From contig JAHEII010000005.1 of NCBI GenBank assembly GCA_024639485.1, positions 1-42,094 of the forward strand: 42,094 nt of DNA, read 5' to 3'. This DNA is from Alphaproteobacteria bacterium. GTDB lineage: Bacteria > Pseudomonadota > Alphaproteobacteria > Puniceispirillales > UBA1172. The position numbers were made by a program, and so were the translations under genes. The first letter of the stretch is position 1. Every line of letters starts with the position of its first letter. The notes under the pieces are model-generated. The model ran no database searches. It was given only the letters and a program-made list of their open reading frames with translations, and was not told where the DNA came from. Below, in pieces: positions 1 through 10,068 of this stretch.

Positions 1-363
1 CGCTTGCAAGCCAAGCAGGAATTGATGGATGAGCTGGCTAAAATCAACCGCGTGTTAGGAAAAAAAGATATTGCCGCCCCGCATGCCACTATTCTGGTGC
101 TGGATGGCACAGTTGGCCAGAACGCCATATCACAGGTCAAGGCCTTTCATGAGGCGACGCCATTAACCGGATTGATTGTCACAAAGCTGGACGGAAGCGC
201 ACGCGGCGGCATTGTGGTCGCGCTAGCCGAACAATTCGGCTTTCCTGTTCATGCGGTCGGGGTTGGAGAATCCAAAGATGATCTGAAACCGTTTGATGCA
301 CTGGATTATGGCCGGGCATTAGCCGGATGCGATGATCCGTTTGATGATCAAACCAACCGTTAA
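1..363 (+). CDS. ftsY: Signal recognition particle receptor FtsY, C-terminal part (truncated by window edge)
   Basis: C-terminal SRP GTPase motifs: ILVLDGTVGQNA, GLIVTKLDGSARGG, GVGESKDDLKPF. The frame is open to the left edge. Confidence 0.95.
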   Translation, partial: RLQAKQELMDELAKINRVLGKKDIAAPHATILVLDGTVGQNAISQVKAFHEATPLTGLIVTKLDGSARGGIVVALAEQFGFPVHAVGVGESKDDLKPFDALDYGRALAGCDDPFDDQTNR

Positions 364-613
364 GGGCATTTTTGTGCTATTGTCCTGATGTGGCTTTATT
401 CTTGACAAACCGGTTGTTTTGCCGCATGACCAGCATAACATTTTATGGAAATCCATAATATTGTTGAAAAGGCATCATGATATTTATGCCACGACCAGAC
501 CCTAGCGGGTTACGCATGTCCCTGAAATCAGGCACAGGCGCCGTTTCTGTTTGGTAAGGTTTTGGATCAAGATGACGAATGAATAACACGGTATTACGAC
601 AACGGCAGGTGAC

Positions 614-2128
614 ATGTTTGAGGGCTTAAGCGAAAAATTAGGATCGGTATTTGATCGCCTACGGGGGCGCGGTGCGCTTACCGAAGCGGACGTTGATACC
701 GCTTTGCGCGAAGTCCGGCTCGCCTTGATTGAGGCTGATGTTGCGTTGTCTGTGATCAAGGCTTTCATGACAGTGGTCAGAGAAAAAGCCGTTGGCAGTG
801 ATGTTCTGAAATCAGTCACCCCCGGCCAGATGGTTGTCAAAATTGTTAATGACGCGCTGATTGATATGCTGGGGCCGGATGATGCACCGCTAAATCTGAA
901 CGCGACACCGCCGGCGGTTATTCTGATGGTTGGCTTACAAGGTAGCGGTAAAACCACCACCGCTGGTAAACTGGCCAGACAGCTATTCAAGAAAGATAAA
1001 AAATCAGTCATGCTGGCATCGCTTGATGTGACCCGTCCGGCGGCGCGTGAACAATTGCGATTGCTGGGCGAAGAAGCAGGCGTTGGCATTCTGCCGGAAC
1101 AGGATAACGAAACGCCGGTTGCGATTGCCAAACGCGCCATGCAGGCCGCAAAGCTTAAATCCGCAGATGTGCTGATCCTTGATACCGCTGGCCGGACAAC
1201 GGTTGATGCGGCTTTGATGGCAGAAGCACAGGACATAGCCAAACTGACCAAACCGGTTGAGATTTTGCTGGTGGCTGATGCTATGACCGGACAGGATGCG
1301 GTCACAACGGCCACGGCATTCAATGAAGCGATGGATGTCACCGGTATTATTCTTACCCGTGCCGATGGTGATCAACGCGGTGGGGCGGCGCTATCCATGC
1401 GGCATGTCACGGGATGCCCGATCAAGTTTCTGGGCGTTGGCGAAAAACAGGACGCACTAGAACAGTTTAGCGCAGATCGGATGGCCGGCCGGATTCTGGG
1501 CATGGGTGACGTGGTCGGTCTGGTCGAAAAAGCGGCTGAGAATATTGAGGCAGAAGAAGCCGAACGCATGGCCAAGCGCATGGCCAAAGGCCAGTTTGAT
1601 ATGACGGATTTTCTGTCACAATTGAAACAGTTGAAAAAAATGGGTGGCATGGGTGGCTTGTTAGGCATGCTTCCGGGGATTGGGAAAATGCAGAAAGCCA
1701 TCAAAGCGGCTGGCATTGACGATAATTATTTTAACAAACAGGAAGCCATTATCCTGTCGATGAATAAAAGAGAACGCCGTCAGGTTGCCTTGCTGAACGC
1801 GTCCCGACGCAAACGCATTGCCGAGGGCTCAGGTACGTCTGTTCAGGATGTTAATAAGCTGGTCAAGCAATATCAGGATATGGCCAAGATGATGAAACGT
1901 CTGGGTAAAGGCGGCGGCGGTGATCCGGCGGCATTGGCATCCATGTTCGGGGGTGGAGCGCCAGGCGGTGATGCAGGCGCGTCAGGTTTACCACCGGGTG
2001 AGATGCCGGATTTGTCAAAACTGGGCGGCATGCCGGGTTTGGGCGGTGGTATGCCGGGACTTGGTAAAGGTGGATTTCCGGGGCTAGGCGGTATGTCGCG
2101 CCTCGGCGGGAAGAAGAAAAAACGCTGA
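614..2128 (+). CDS. ffh: Signal recognition particle protein Ffh (SRP54)
   Basis: MFEGLSEKLGSVFDRLRGRGALTEADV start, GLQGSGKTTTAGKLA P-loop, DTAGRTTVD, M-domain, and a Gly/Met-rich tail ending KKKKR. Confidence 0.97.
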   Translation: MFEGLSEKLGSVFDRLRGRGALTEADVDTALREVRLALIEADVALSVIKAFMTVVREKAVGSDVLKSVTPGQMVVKIVNDALIDMLGPDDAPLNLNATPPAVILMVGLQGSGKTTTAGKLARQLFKKDKKSVMLASLDVTRPAAREQLRLLGEEAGVGILPEQDNETPVAIAKRAMQAAKLKSADVLILDTAGRTTVDAALMAEAQDIAKLTKPVEILLVADAMTGQDAVTTATAFNEAMDVTGIILTRADGDQRGGAALSMRHVTGCPIKFLGVGEKQDALEQFSADRMAGRILGMGDVVGLVEKAAENIEAEEAERMAKRMAKGQFDMTDFLSQLKQLKKMGGMGGLLGMLPGIGKMQKAIKAAGIDDNYFNKQEAIILSMNKRERRQVALLNASRRKRIAEGSGTSVQDVNKLVKQYQDMAKMMKRLGKGGGGDPAALASMFGGGAPGGDAGASGLPPGEMPDLSKLGGMPGLGGGMPGLGKGGFPGLGGMSRLGGKKKKR

Positions 2129-2187
2129 TCAACGGGATCAGTGTTAACTAACGGAATACGTCATATGTTTGAAGGAAAGGAAACAAC

Positions 2188-2703
2188 ATGGCACTGAAAA
2201 TTAGACTAGCGCGTGGTGGTACTAAGAAAAGACCATTTTACCGTATTGTTATTGCCGAAGCATCATCCCCACGGGATGGCCGCTTTGTTGAAAGAATCGG
2301 ATCATATAACCCTATGCTTCCAACAGGTCATGAAAACAGACTTGTGCTTGATGGTGAGCGGGCAAAATACTGGATGTCCAAAGGCGCCAAGCCAACGCTT
2401 CGGGTGCATAAGATGATGGCTGGCATCGGCCTGCTTGACAGCCCTGAGATCAGAGAACAGCCAAAGAAATCAGCATTTGGTAAAAAGCGTCAGGAACGCG
2501 AAGATGCTGCTGCTGAAGCCGCTGAAGCCGCTGCAGCAGAAGCCGCAGAAGTAGCAGAAGCTGCTGCCGCCGCACCAGCTGAAGAAGCCGCTGCTGAAGA
2601 AGCCGCTGCTGAAGAAGCACCAGCTGAAGAAGCCGCTGCTGAAGAAGCACCTGCTGAAGAAGTACCGGCTGAAGAAGTACCGGCTGAAGACAAAGCGGAA
2701 TAA
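2188..2703 (+). CDS. rpsP: 30S ribosomal protein S16 with long Ala/Glu-rich C-terminal extension
   Basis: [42 protein letters not shown] is the S16 core; AGGAAA Shine-Dalgarno upstream. Confidence 0.97.
   Translation: MALKIRLARGGTKKRPFYRIVIAEASSPRDGRFVERIGSYNPMLPTGHENRLVLDGERAKYWMSKGAKPTLRVHKMMAGIGLLDSPEIREQPKKSAFGKKRQEREDAAAEAAEAAAAEAAEVAEAAAAAPAEEAAAEEAAAEEAPAEEAAAEEAPAEEVPAEEVPAEDKAE
2578..2682 (+). repeat. Seven tandem 15-bp units (GCTGAAGAAGCCGCT and variants) coding AEE[A/V][A/P] in the S16 tail
   Basis: Direct reading of seven consecutive 15-nt units at 2578, 2593, 2608, 2623, 2638, 2653 and 2668. Confidence 0.9.
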
Positions 2704-2706
2704 CAT

Positions 2707-3345
2707 ATGTCAAAGCCGGGACGTGACCATAATCATGAAGATACTCATGATGCCGATACCATGTCCCGGCGTATTCTACTGGCGGTTATCACTGGCGCGC
2801 ATGGCATCAGGGGCGCGGTAAAGATCAAGCCATTTACCGAAAGGCCGGAAAATATATCGGCCTATGGTGCGTTATGCGATAAAACAGGCAAGGCCTATGA
2901 AATCCGGATAGAGCGACAGGCTAAAGACCTGCTAATTTGCCGGATTAAAGGGATAAATGATCGTAACGCCGCAGAAGCCGTAGCAAAAACCCAGCTTTAC
3001 ATTGACCGGTCGCGTTTGCCCGAACAGCCAGACGCGATGTATCAAACAGATATGATCGGGGCTGATATCAAAGACGCAGATGATAATCTGATTGGAACGG
3101 CCACCGGTTTTTTTGATTTTGGTGCTGGTGAAATGATAGAAGCCGCGTTATCTGGCGGCCGGCGCGTTATGCTTCCTTTTGCAGAAAGTCATAAAATTAT
3201 GCTGGATACAGATAACCGGTTCATCCAGATGCATATTGATCCTGTCTGGCTAGAACAGCCCAAAAAATCAGACCCTGAAAAATCTGATATCCAAAAATCT
3301 GATATCAAAACATCAGATAACGATACTTCATCAGGGCAAGACTAA
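2707..3345 (+). CDS. rimM: 16S rRNA processing protein RimM
   Basis: RRILLAVITGAHGIRGAVKIKPFTE N-terminus and PRC-barrel-like VMLPFAESHKIMLDTDNRFIQMHIDPVWLE; sits between rpsP and trmD. The start could be internal (2761). Confidence 0.93.
   Translation: MSKPGRDHNHEDTHDADTMSRRILLAVITGAHGIRGAVKIKPFTERPENISAYGALCDKTGKAYEIRIERQAKDLLICRIKGINDRNAAEAVAKTQLYIDRSRLPEQPDAMYQTDMIGADIKDADDNLIGTATGFFDFGAGEMIEAALSGGRRVMLPFAESHKIMLDTDNRFIQMHIDPVWLEQPKKSDPEKSDIQKSDIKTSDNDTSSGQD
3265..3324 (+). repeat. Four imperfect 15-bp units coding KSDPE/KSDIQ/KSDIK/TSDND in the RimM tail
   Basis: aaatcagaccctgaa / aaatctgatatccaa / aaatctgatatcaaa / acatcagataacgat read directly. Confidence 0.8.
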
Positions 3346-3363
3346 CTGGCAAAGGCGCATGTC

Positions 3364-4158
3364 ATGACAGAACAAAACCAATCCATATCTGCCCAATCCG
3401 CACAAACAAAACCGTGGCAAGCGGCGGTTCTCACCTTGTTTCCGGATATGTTTCCGGGGGTACTGGGGCAATCGCTGGCGGGCAAGGCCCTGCAATCTGG
3501 TATCTGGTCACTTGATGTGACTGATATCCGCGAGCATGGGGTTGGGGTTCATCATAAAGTGGATGATCCGCCATTTGGTGGTGGCCCCGGCATGGTCATG
3601 CGGCCGGATGTGATGGCGGCGGCCATTGATTCTGCGGCGCAAACCATGCCAGCTGATACGCGCCGCATATATCTGAGCCCGCGTGGAAAGCAACTGGATC
3701 AGGCGCTTGTGCGTGAATTGTCAACGGCATCAGGCGTGATGCTGGTTTGTGGGCGATACGAAGGGCTGGATCAGCGCATTATTGATCAATCCGGTCTGAT
3801 GGAAATCAGTATCGGTGATTATGTTCTGTCAGGCGGTGAGATGGCGGCACAAGTTTTGATAGATGCTGTGGTCAGATTATTGCCCGGCGTGATGGGAAAT
3901 CCGGATGCTCATCATCAGGACAGTTTCGAAGACGGATTGCTTGAACATCCATTATATACCCACCCCCGCGAATGGTCAGGCGTGACGGTGCCAGATATCT
4001 TGCTAAGTGGGGATCATGGACGCATTGCCACTTGGCGGCATGAACAGGCCAAACAGATCACCCGCGACAGGCGCGATGATTTATGGCAAAAATGGTTGTT
4101 ATCACAGCCATCTTCTGATGATGGCGGTAAAAACAGTAATAAAAAACCGTTAAAATAG
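3364..4158 (+). CDS. trmD: tRNA (guanine-N1)-methyltransferase TrmD
   Basis: AAVLTLFPDMFPGVLGQSLAGKAL, DDPPFGGGPGMVMRPDV, GRYEGLDQRIID, SIGDYVLSGGE motifs. Confidence 0.97.
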   Translation: MTEQNQSISAQSAQTKPWQAAVLTLFPDMFPGVLGQSLAGKALQSGIWSLDVTDIREHGVGVHHKVDDPPFGGGPGMVMRPDVMAAAIDSAAQTMPADTRRIYLSPRGKQLDQALVRELSTASGVMLVCGRYEGLDQRIIDQSGLMEISIGDYVLSGGEMAAQVLIDAVVRLLPGVMGNPDAHHQDSFEDGLLEHPLYTHPREWSGVTVPDILLSGDHGRIATWRHEQAKQITRDRRDDLWQKWLLSQPSSDDGGKNSNKKPLK

Positions 4159-4267
4159 CGTGACATATGCGGTAAGTGGTGCTATATGACCACAATCCTA
4201 ACGGATAGTTTATAACAGTTTAATTGATGGCGCCATTAATGGCCGCCCATAACGTGGAGAATGTGTC

Positions 4268-4675
4268 ATGAATATCCTTGACCAGATTGGCCAAATCGAA
4301 ATGAACAAAACCCTTGCTCAGCGCGACATTCCCGTGTTTGGAGCTGGCGATACTGTTCGTATCGATGTTAAGGTCGTGGAAGGCACACGCGAACGTATTC
4401 AGGCTTTTGAAGGGGTTTGCATTGCCCGTAAATCCGATGGAATTAATTCATCATTTACTGTTCGCAAGATTTCTTATGGCGAAGGTGTTGAACGTATCTT
4501 CCCGTTATATTCCCCGCGTGTGTCCGGCATTACGGTTATTCGTCGTGGTAAAGTCCGGCGTGCAAAACTGTATTACCTGCGTGGACGCACAGGTAAGGCG
4601 GCACGAATTGTGGAAAGCACACGCGATCGCAATAAGCCTACCGCTAAAGGGGCTAAAACTTCCGCTACTGCCTAA
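4268..4675 (+). CDS. rplS: 50S ribosomal protein L19
   Basis: [31 protein letters not shown] and [17 protein letters not shown] Shine-Dalgarno. Confidence 0.96.
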   Translation: MNILDQIGQIEMNKTLAQRDIPVFGAGDTVRIDVKVVEGTRERIQAFEGVCIARKSDGINSSFTVRKISYGEGVERIFPLYSPRVSGITVIRRGKVRRAKLYYLRGRTGKAARIVESTRDRNKPTAKGAKTSATA

Positions 4676-4680
4676 TTTCT

Positions 4681-4760
4681 GGCGGTTTCTGCTGACCCTC
4701 TTTCCATACAACAGGCATTACCATGTTGACGGGTCAATTGACCGCCGGACATAATGCCTG
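4681..4760 (+). promoter_or_regulatory. Candidate structured leader of leuCDB with alternative stems and a 12-codon ORF (4723-4761)
   Basis: CAGGCATTA (4712-4720) pairs with TAATGCCTG (4752-4760). GGCGGT (4681-4686) pairs with ACCGCC (4741-4746). TGACCC (4693-4698) pairs with GGGTCA (4731-4736). There is also a palindrome GGTCAATTGACC (4732-4743). Confidence 0.4.
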
Positions 4761-4780
4761 AAGTATTTCTGGAGAGAATC

Positions 4781-6184
4781 ATGTCAGAACCAAAAACACT
4801 CTTTGATAAAATCTGGGACACCCATCTGATCCAGCGTGACGATGATGGCTCCTGCCTTATTTATATTGATCGCCATCTGGTGCATGAAGTCACTAGCCCG
4901 CAAGCCTTTGAAGGATTGCGACAGGCTAATCGTGATGTTGCCAATCCTGAGCGGACTCTTGCGGTGGCTGATCATAATATTCCAACCAGTGACCGGTCTG
5001 AAGGGATTACAGACGAAGAATCCCGCATCCAGATCGAAGCGCTGGAAAAAAATGCCAAAGATTTTGGCGTTCCATATTTTGCCATGGATGATATCCGGCA
5101 GGGCATTGTGCATGTGATTGGCCCTGAACAGGGTTTCACCCAACCCGGCATGACGATTGTTTGCGGGGATTCGCATACCGCTACCCATGGCGCATTCGGG
5201 GCGCTGGCATTTGGCATTGGCACATCGGAAGTCGAACATGTTCTGGCCACCCAGACATTGATCCAGCAACCGGCAAAAAATATGCGCATCACGGTTGATG
5301 GCTCGCTCCGTCCGGGGGTAACCGCCAAAGACGTTATTCTTGCCATTATTGGCCAGATCGGAACCGCTGGCGGAACCGGCCATGTAATTGAATACGCGGG
5401 TGAGGTAATTCGTGCGCTCAGCATGGAAGGCCGGATGACCATATGCAATATGTCAATCGAAGCCGGTGCTCGCGCAGGCATGATTGCGCCAGATGAAACC
5501 ACTTTTGCCTATCTCAAGGGTAAGCCAATGGCGCCATCTGGCGATATGTGGGATAAAGCGGTGGCATGGTGGTCACAGCTAACATCAGACGAAGGCGCCC
5601 GTTATGATCGCGAAGTCGTGATCAAGGCAGAAGATATTGTCCCGACCGTAACATGGGGAACCAGCCCCGAAGACACCGCACCGATTACCGGATATGTGCC
5701 TGATCCGGCAAAAGAAAAAGACCCGGCACGGCAGGCAAAAATTGAACGCTCTCTGTCTTATATGGGGCTAACCGGTGGCATGAAAATTGAGGATATCAGC
5801 ATTGATACCGTATTTATCGGATCATGCACAAACAGCCGGATAGAAGATTTACGCGCCGCCGCTGATGTTGCGAAAGGCCGTAAAGTTGCCGCCAATGTTC
5901 GGGCAATGATTGTACCGGGGTCAGGGCTGGTAAAACAGCAAGCCGAAGAAGAAGGCCTGGCTGATATCTTTATTGCGGCCGGATTTGACTGGCGTGAAGC
6001 CGGATGTTCCATGTGTCTGGCCATGAACGCTGACCGGTTGAGCGAAGGTGAGCGTTGTGCCTCAACGTCTAACCGGAATTTCGAAGGCCGGCAGGGACGT
6101 GGCGGCAGAACCCATCTGGTAAGTCCTGAAATGGCTGTGGCCGCCGCTGTATCGGGCCGGCTTACCGATGTCAGATCACTTTAG
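4781..6184 (+). CDS. leuC: 3-isopropylmalate dehydratase large subunit
   Basis: [71 protein letters not shown]. The start at 4781 follows GGAGAG; the ORF-track start (4754) is less likely. Confidence 0.97.
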   Translation: MSEPKTLFDKIWDTHLIQRDDDGSCLIYIDRHLVHEVTSPQAFEGLRQANRDVANPERTLAVADHNIPTSDRSEGITDEESRIQIEALEKNAKDFGVPYFAMDDIRQGIVHVIGPEQGFTQPGMTIVCGDSHTATHGAFGALAFGIGTSEVEHVLATQTLIQQPAKNMRITVDGSLRPGVTAKDVILAIIGQIGTAGGTGHVIEYAGEVIRALSMEGRMTICNMSIEAGARAGMIAPDETTFAYLKGKPMAPSGDMWDKAVAWWSQLTSDEGARYDREVVIKAEDIVPTVTWGTSPEDTAPITGYVPDPAKEKDPARQAKIERSLSYMGLTGGMKIEDISIDTVFIGSCTNSRIEDLRAAADVAKGRKVAANVRAMIVPGSGLVKQQAEEEGLADIFIAAGFDWREAGCSMCLAMNADRLSEGERCASTSNRNFEGRQGRGGRTHLVSPEMAVAAAVSGRLTDVRSL

Positions 6185-6198
6185 GAAGGGGTAAGCTT

Positions 6199-6804
6199 AT
6201 GCAGAAATTTGAAACTCATAAGGGCATTGCCGCGCCGATGGATATCATGAATATCGATACCGATATGATTATCCCGAAGCAATTTCTTAAAACTATTAAG
6301 CGCACCGGACTTGGCGTAAATCTGTTTGATGAAATGCGCTATAATAAAGATGGCTCAGAAAATCCGGATTTTATTCTGAATCAACCAAGCTACCGGTCAG
6401 CCAGTATTCTGGTAACTGGTGATAATTTTGGTTGTGGGTCTAGCCGTGAACATGCGCCCTGGGCTTTACAGGATTTTGGGGTCAAAACGGTGATTTCCAC
6501 CAGCTTTGCTGATATTTTCTATAATAACTGTTTCAAGAACGGGATTCTGCCAATTGTTGTTTCTGCCGCAGAACGCGAAGCATTAATGGCTGATGCTAAA
6601 GATCCAGAAAACCCTGAACTTGATATTGATTTACCGAATCAGCTGATCCGCCGCCCGAATGGTGCTGATATTTCTTTTGAAATTGATCCGTTCCGCAAAC
6701 AATGTCTGTTAGACGGACTTGATGATATTGGTTTGACCATGGGGAAAGCCGAGCAGATCAGCACATACGAAGATCAGCGCAAAAATACCCATCCGTGGCT
6801 GTAA
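6199..6804 (+). CDS. leuD: 3-isopropylmalate dehydratase small subunit
   Basis: [22 protein letters not shown] and [25 protein letters not shown] Shine-Dalgarno. Confidence 0.97.
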   Translation: MQKFETHKGIAAPMDIMNIDTDMIIPKQFLKTIKRTGLGVNLFDEMRYNKDGSENPDFILNQPSYRSASILVTGDNFGCGSSREHAPWALQDFGVKTVISTSFADIFYNNCFKNGILPIVVSAAEREALMADAKDPENPELDIDLPNQLIRRPNGADISFEIDPFRKQCLLDGLDDIGLTMGKAEQISTYEDQRKNTHPWL

Positions 6805-6873
6805 ACTCTGATCACTCAGATCATTATATAGGCCAAATCAGGCCATAACTTTTGAGCAAATAAGGATAGTAAG

Positions 6874-7983
6874 ATGAGCAACCGCAAGATTATGATTATG
6901 CCGGGTGATGGCATTGGCCCCGAAGTTATGGCCGCAACCATGAAAGTTGCCGACTGGCTGGCAAAGCACCGGTCATTTTCATTTGATACCATGCACGGTT
7001 TGTGTGGCGGTGTATCCTATGAAAAACATGGCGTGCCACTCACGGATGAAACCATGGCAGATGCGATGGCATGTGACGCGATTCTTTTCGGGGCGGCGGG
7101 TGATCACCGCTATGATAATCTGCCTTTTGAACTCAAGCCTGAACGTGGGCTTCTGCGGATGCGGAAAGAGCTAGACCTTTATGCCAATCTACGGCCAGCG
7201 ATTGTATTTCCGCCATTGGTATCATCATCAACGCTGAAAGAAGATGTGATTTCAGGGCTGGATATCATGATCGTGCGTGAGCTGACAGGCGGCACTTATT
7301 TTGCCGAACCGCGTGGCCGCGAAGAAAGAGACGGCGTGGTATATGCCTATGATACCAATCTGTATTCTGTTCCGGAAATTGAGCGCATTGGCCGAGTGGC
7401 TTTTGATCTGGCGCGTAAACGCGGCCAGAAAATCACCAGTGTCGAAAAAGCTAATGTGATGCATTCCGGTGTGCTTTGGCGGGAAGTCATGACCGCGCTT
7501 CACGCCGCCGAAGGCGATGGGCTGGAATATGAAAACATGTATGCTGATAACTGCGCCATGCAGCTTGTCCGCCAGCCAAAGCAATTTGATGTGATTGTCA
7601 CCGATAATCTGTTTGGTGATTTGTTGTCGGATTGCGCCGCCATGCTGACCGGATCACTGGGCATGCTTCCATCAGCATCGCTTGGTGATATTGATCCGGC
7701 CACTGGTGTTCGCCGGTCGTTTTATGAACCGGTTCATGGTTCTGCCCCTGATATTGCAGGCAAGGGCATTGCTAATCCGCTAGCCCAGTTATTGAGCTTT
7801 GCCATGATGCTTCGCTATTCATTTGATATGGGTGAAGACGCTGATCTGGTTGAAAAGGCTGTTGAAAAAGCATTGGAAAGTGGTAAGCGGACAGGTGATA
7901 TCATGTCACCGGGCGCGACCGAAACAGGCACTGACGGCATGGTGGCTGAAGTTATTGACGCGCTAGATCATCTGGCAAGATAG
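6874..7983 (+). CDS. leuB: 3-isopropylmalate dehydrogenase
   Basis: MPGDGIGPEVM, LDIMIVRELTGGTYFAEPRG, VTDNLFGDLLSDCAAMLTGSLGMLPSASLG. Confidence 0.97.
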   Translation: MSNRKIMIMPGDGIGPEVMAATMKVADWLAKHRSFSFDTMHGLCGGVSYEKHGVPLTDETMADAMACDAILFGAAGDHRYDNLPFELKPERGLLRMRKELDLYANLRPAIVFPPLVSSSTLKEDVISGLDIMIVRELTGGTYFAEPRGREERDGVVYAYDTNLYSVPEIERIGRVAFDLARKRGQKITSVEKANVMHSGVLWREVMTALHAAEGDGLEYENMYADNCAMQLVRQPKQFDVIVTDNLFGDLLSDCAAMLTGSLGMLPSASLGDIDPATGVRRSFYEPVHGSAPDIAGKGIANPLAQLLSFAMMLRYSFDMGEDADLVEKAVEKALESGKRTGDIMSPGATETGTDGMVAEVIDALDHLAR

Positions 7984-7991
7984 GAAACAAA

Positions 7992-9017
7992 ATGAGCTAT
8001 AATGTTGCTATTGTTGGGGCTACCGGTGCGGTTGGCCGTGAAATGATAAAAACTCTGGCCGAGCGTGAGTTTCCTGTTGATAAAGTATTTGCGCTAGCGT
8101 CAAAAAACTCTGTTGGTAAAGAGATTAGCTATGGTGAAGACGAAATTTTAACTGTGCAGTCTGTTGATAAGTTCGATTTCGCCAATGCTGACATTGCGCT
8201 GTTTTCTGCCGGATCAGAGCTGGCCAAACAACTAGGCCCCAAGGCGGGTGCCGCCGGGTGTGTTGTCATTGATAATTCTTCCGCTTTCCGGATGGATGAA
8301 GACGTACCGTTGATTGTGCCTGAGGTAAATGGTCATGTGCTTGAGTCGTATTTCAAGGATCAGGATCGCCGCAACATTATTGCCAATCCTAACTGTTCGA
8401 CGGCTCAGCTGGTGGTTGCGCTGAAGCCGCTTCATGAAGCCTACGGGATCAAGCGGGTTGTTGTGTCAACATATCAGGCGGTGTCCGGTGCCGGAAGTCC
8501 TGCTATGGATGAGCTGTTTGAACAGACACGCGGCGTTTACGTTAATGACTTCAAAAAACCGCAAAACTTTACCAAGGAAATTGCGTTCAACGTGATCCCG
8601 CATATTGATATGTTTATGGATGACGGTTTCACCAAAGAAGAATGGAAGATGGAGGTCGAGACCAAAAAGATTCTTGATCCGGCCATAGAGGTGGTTGCCC
8701 ATTGTGTTCGTGTTCCGGTTTTCATTGGTCATAGCGAAGCGGTGTTTATTGAATGCGAAAAACCACTTGATGAAGATGCCGCCAGAGATATTCTGCGTGA
8801 AGCCGAGGGCGTGGCAGTCATTGATCATCGTGTTGACGAAGGGTACGTTACGCCGAAAGAAGCCGCTGGCGAAGACGCGGTTTATATCTCACGCTTGCGC
8901 CGTGATAAAACGGTTGATCATGGGCTGGTGTTCTGGTGTGTGTCCGATAATCTACGCAAAGGCGCGGCACTTAATTCTGTTCAAATAGCAGAAGAATGTG
9001 TGCGGCGCGGGCTTTAA
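7992..9017 (+). CDS. asd: Aspartate-semialdehyde dehydrogenase
   Basis: NVAIVGATGAVGREMIKTL, VIDNSSAFRMDEDVPLIVPEVN, IANPNCSTAQLVVALKPLH. Confidence 0.97.
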   Translation: MSYNVAIVGATGAVGREMIKTLAEREFPVDKVFALASKNSVGKEISYGEDEILTVQSVDKFDFANADIALFSAGSELAKQLGPKAGAAGCVVIDNSSAFRMDEDVPLIVPEVNGHVLESYFKDQDRRNIIANPNCSTAQLVVALKPLHEAYGIKRVVVSTYQAVSGAGSPAMDELFEQTRGVYVNDFKKPQNFTKEIAFNVIPHIDMFMDDGFTKEEWKMEVETKKILDPAIEVVAHCVRVPVFIGHSEAVFIECEKPLDEDAARDILREAEGVAVIDHRVDEGYVTPKEAAGEDAVYISRLRRDKTVDHGLVFWCVSDNLRKGAALNSVQIAEECVRRGL

Positions 9018-9032
9018 TTCCGGTGCTTTGCA

Positions 9033-9854
9033 TCAGATTGTTTTAAGGCATGCCGCAATCGCCTGACGGGTGACATCGCGTTTTTTCTGTTTATCCAGAT
9101 AGCTCAGGATGCGCGCAGTCTGATCAGCGGTTTTAGCAAAAGCCACGTCCATATCATGGCCTTGCATGTGATACGTTGACAGCAGTGATGCAAATAAATC
9201 ACCGCCACCGGCAAACCCGTTTGCATTATGGGCAAGCCGTGGGGCGTGGTGTTGCCGGATATGATCAGGCTGGATCAATATATCTGTACAAGACTTATCC
9301 TGAACAATACCGGTAATAATCACAGCAGACATTTGTGGATTATCCGCTAGCAATGCTTGACCGGCGGTGGTTGCTGACGCGGCATCGGTGATATCAATAT
9401 CGCTGAGGAAACTGGCTTCAAACCGGTTCGGGGTAATAATATCGGCAACCGGAAGCAATTGATCACGAATGGCATGGGCAATGCTGGTATCATTATAATG
9501 CCGGCCATGATCACCAAATGCCGGATCAATCAGCACCGATAGCGGCGTGATGGCTTTGCCGGCATCTATGGCATCACGGGTTAATCTGACCTGTTCGGCT
9601 TTAGCCATGTATCCGGTTGTTACCATGCCGATGTGATCCCACAGATCAAGCGCAGATATCGCGTCCAGCATAGCCGCCATGTCATCATCATTTATTGCCC
9701 CGCCAGCGCGAATACCATATCCCGGATGTGCAATCAGGCTGATTGTATTGATGGTGGCAATATCACTATTCATCACACCGGCGACCATAGTTGCTAATGT
9801 GTTACCTACGGCACCGAAGCTCACTTGTGACTGAATGGATAAAATAGTTTTCAT
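9033..9854 (-). CDS. pdxY: Pyridoxal kinase, PdxY-like
   Basis: MKTILSIQSQVSFGAVGNTLATMVAGVMN start (ORF-track start 9962 is too far upstream), SVLIDPAFGDHG, ADIITPNRFEASFLS, NANGFAGGGDLFASLL. Confidence 0.85.
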   Translation of the reverse strand: MKTILSIQSQVSFGAVGNTLATMVAGVMNSDIATINTISLIAHPGYGIRAGGAINDDDMAAMLDAISALDLWDHIGMVTTGYMAKAEQVRLTRDAIDAGKAITPLSVLIDPAFGDHGRHYNDTSIAHAIRDQLLPVADIITPNRFEASFLSDIDITDAASATTAGQALLADNPQMSAVIITGIVQDKSCTDILIQPDHIRQHHAPRLAHNANGFAGGGDLFASLLSTYHMQGHDMDVAFAKTADQTARILSYLDKQKKRDVTRQAIAACLKTI

Positions 9855-9945
9855 TATACTCAACATGATGCTGGACGGATATGCGATTAGATTTGTATTC
9901 AGGTTTTCCAAAAATGGAATGCGACGTTTTAGTACGGCAGTTTTA

Positions 9946-9975
9946 TTGACGCCTGACCACATAAGGTATTATGAT
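9946..9975 (+). promoter_or_regulatory. Candidate sigma70-type promoter for sdhCDAB
   Basis: TTGACG (9946-9951), 18-nt spacer, TATGAT (9970-9975); about 90 nt upstream of sdhC. Confidence 0.5.
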
Positions 9976-10068
9976 AAAGACAATCACAACACTCAAGCAT
10001 TTCACCCGTTTTGGCAAGCCATAGGCATTTTGACTGGGTTTAGTTAAGAATAATCGATAAGAGGCATT

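Noticed and set aside
361-613. Possible SRP (4.5S) RNA next to ffh
   Set aside because: The conserved GGAAGC...AGCA apical signature is not present on either strand.
502-1341. 279-aa minus-strand ORF opposite ffh
   Set aside because: Ser/Ala/Thr-rich shadow ORF overlapping a conserved gene; no recognisable domain.
2450-2713. Leu/Gln-, Phe/Ser- and Ala/Ser-rich minus-strand ORFs opposite the rpsP tail
   Set aside because: Antisense translations of the 15-bp repeat; low-complexity by construction.
4972-5502. Minus-strand ORFs opposite leuC (also 4784-5383)
   Set aside because: Shadow ORFs of a conserved coding region.
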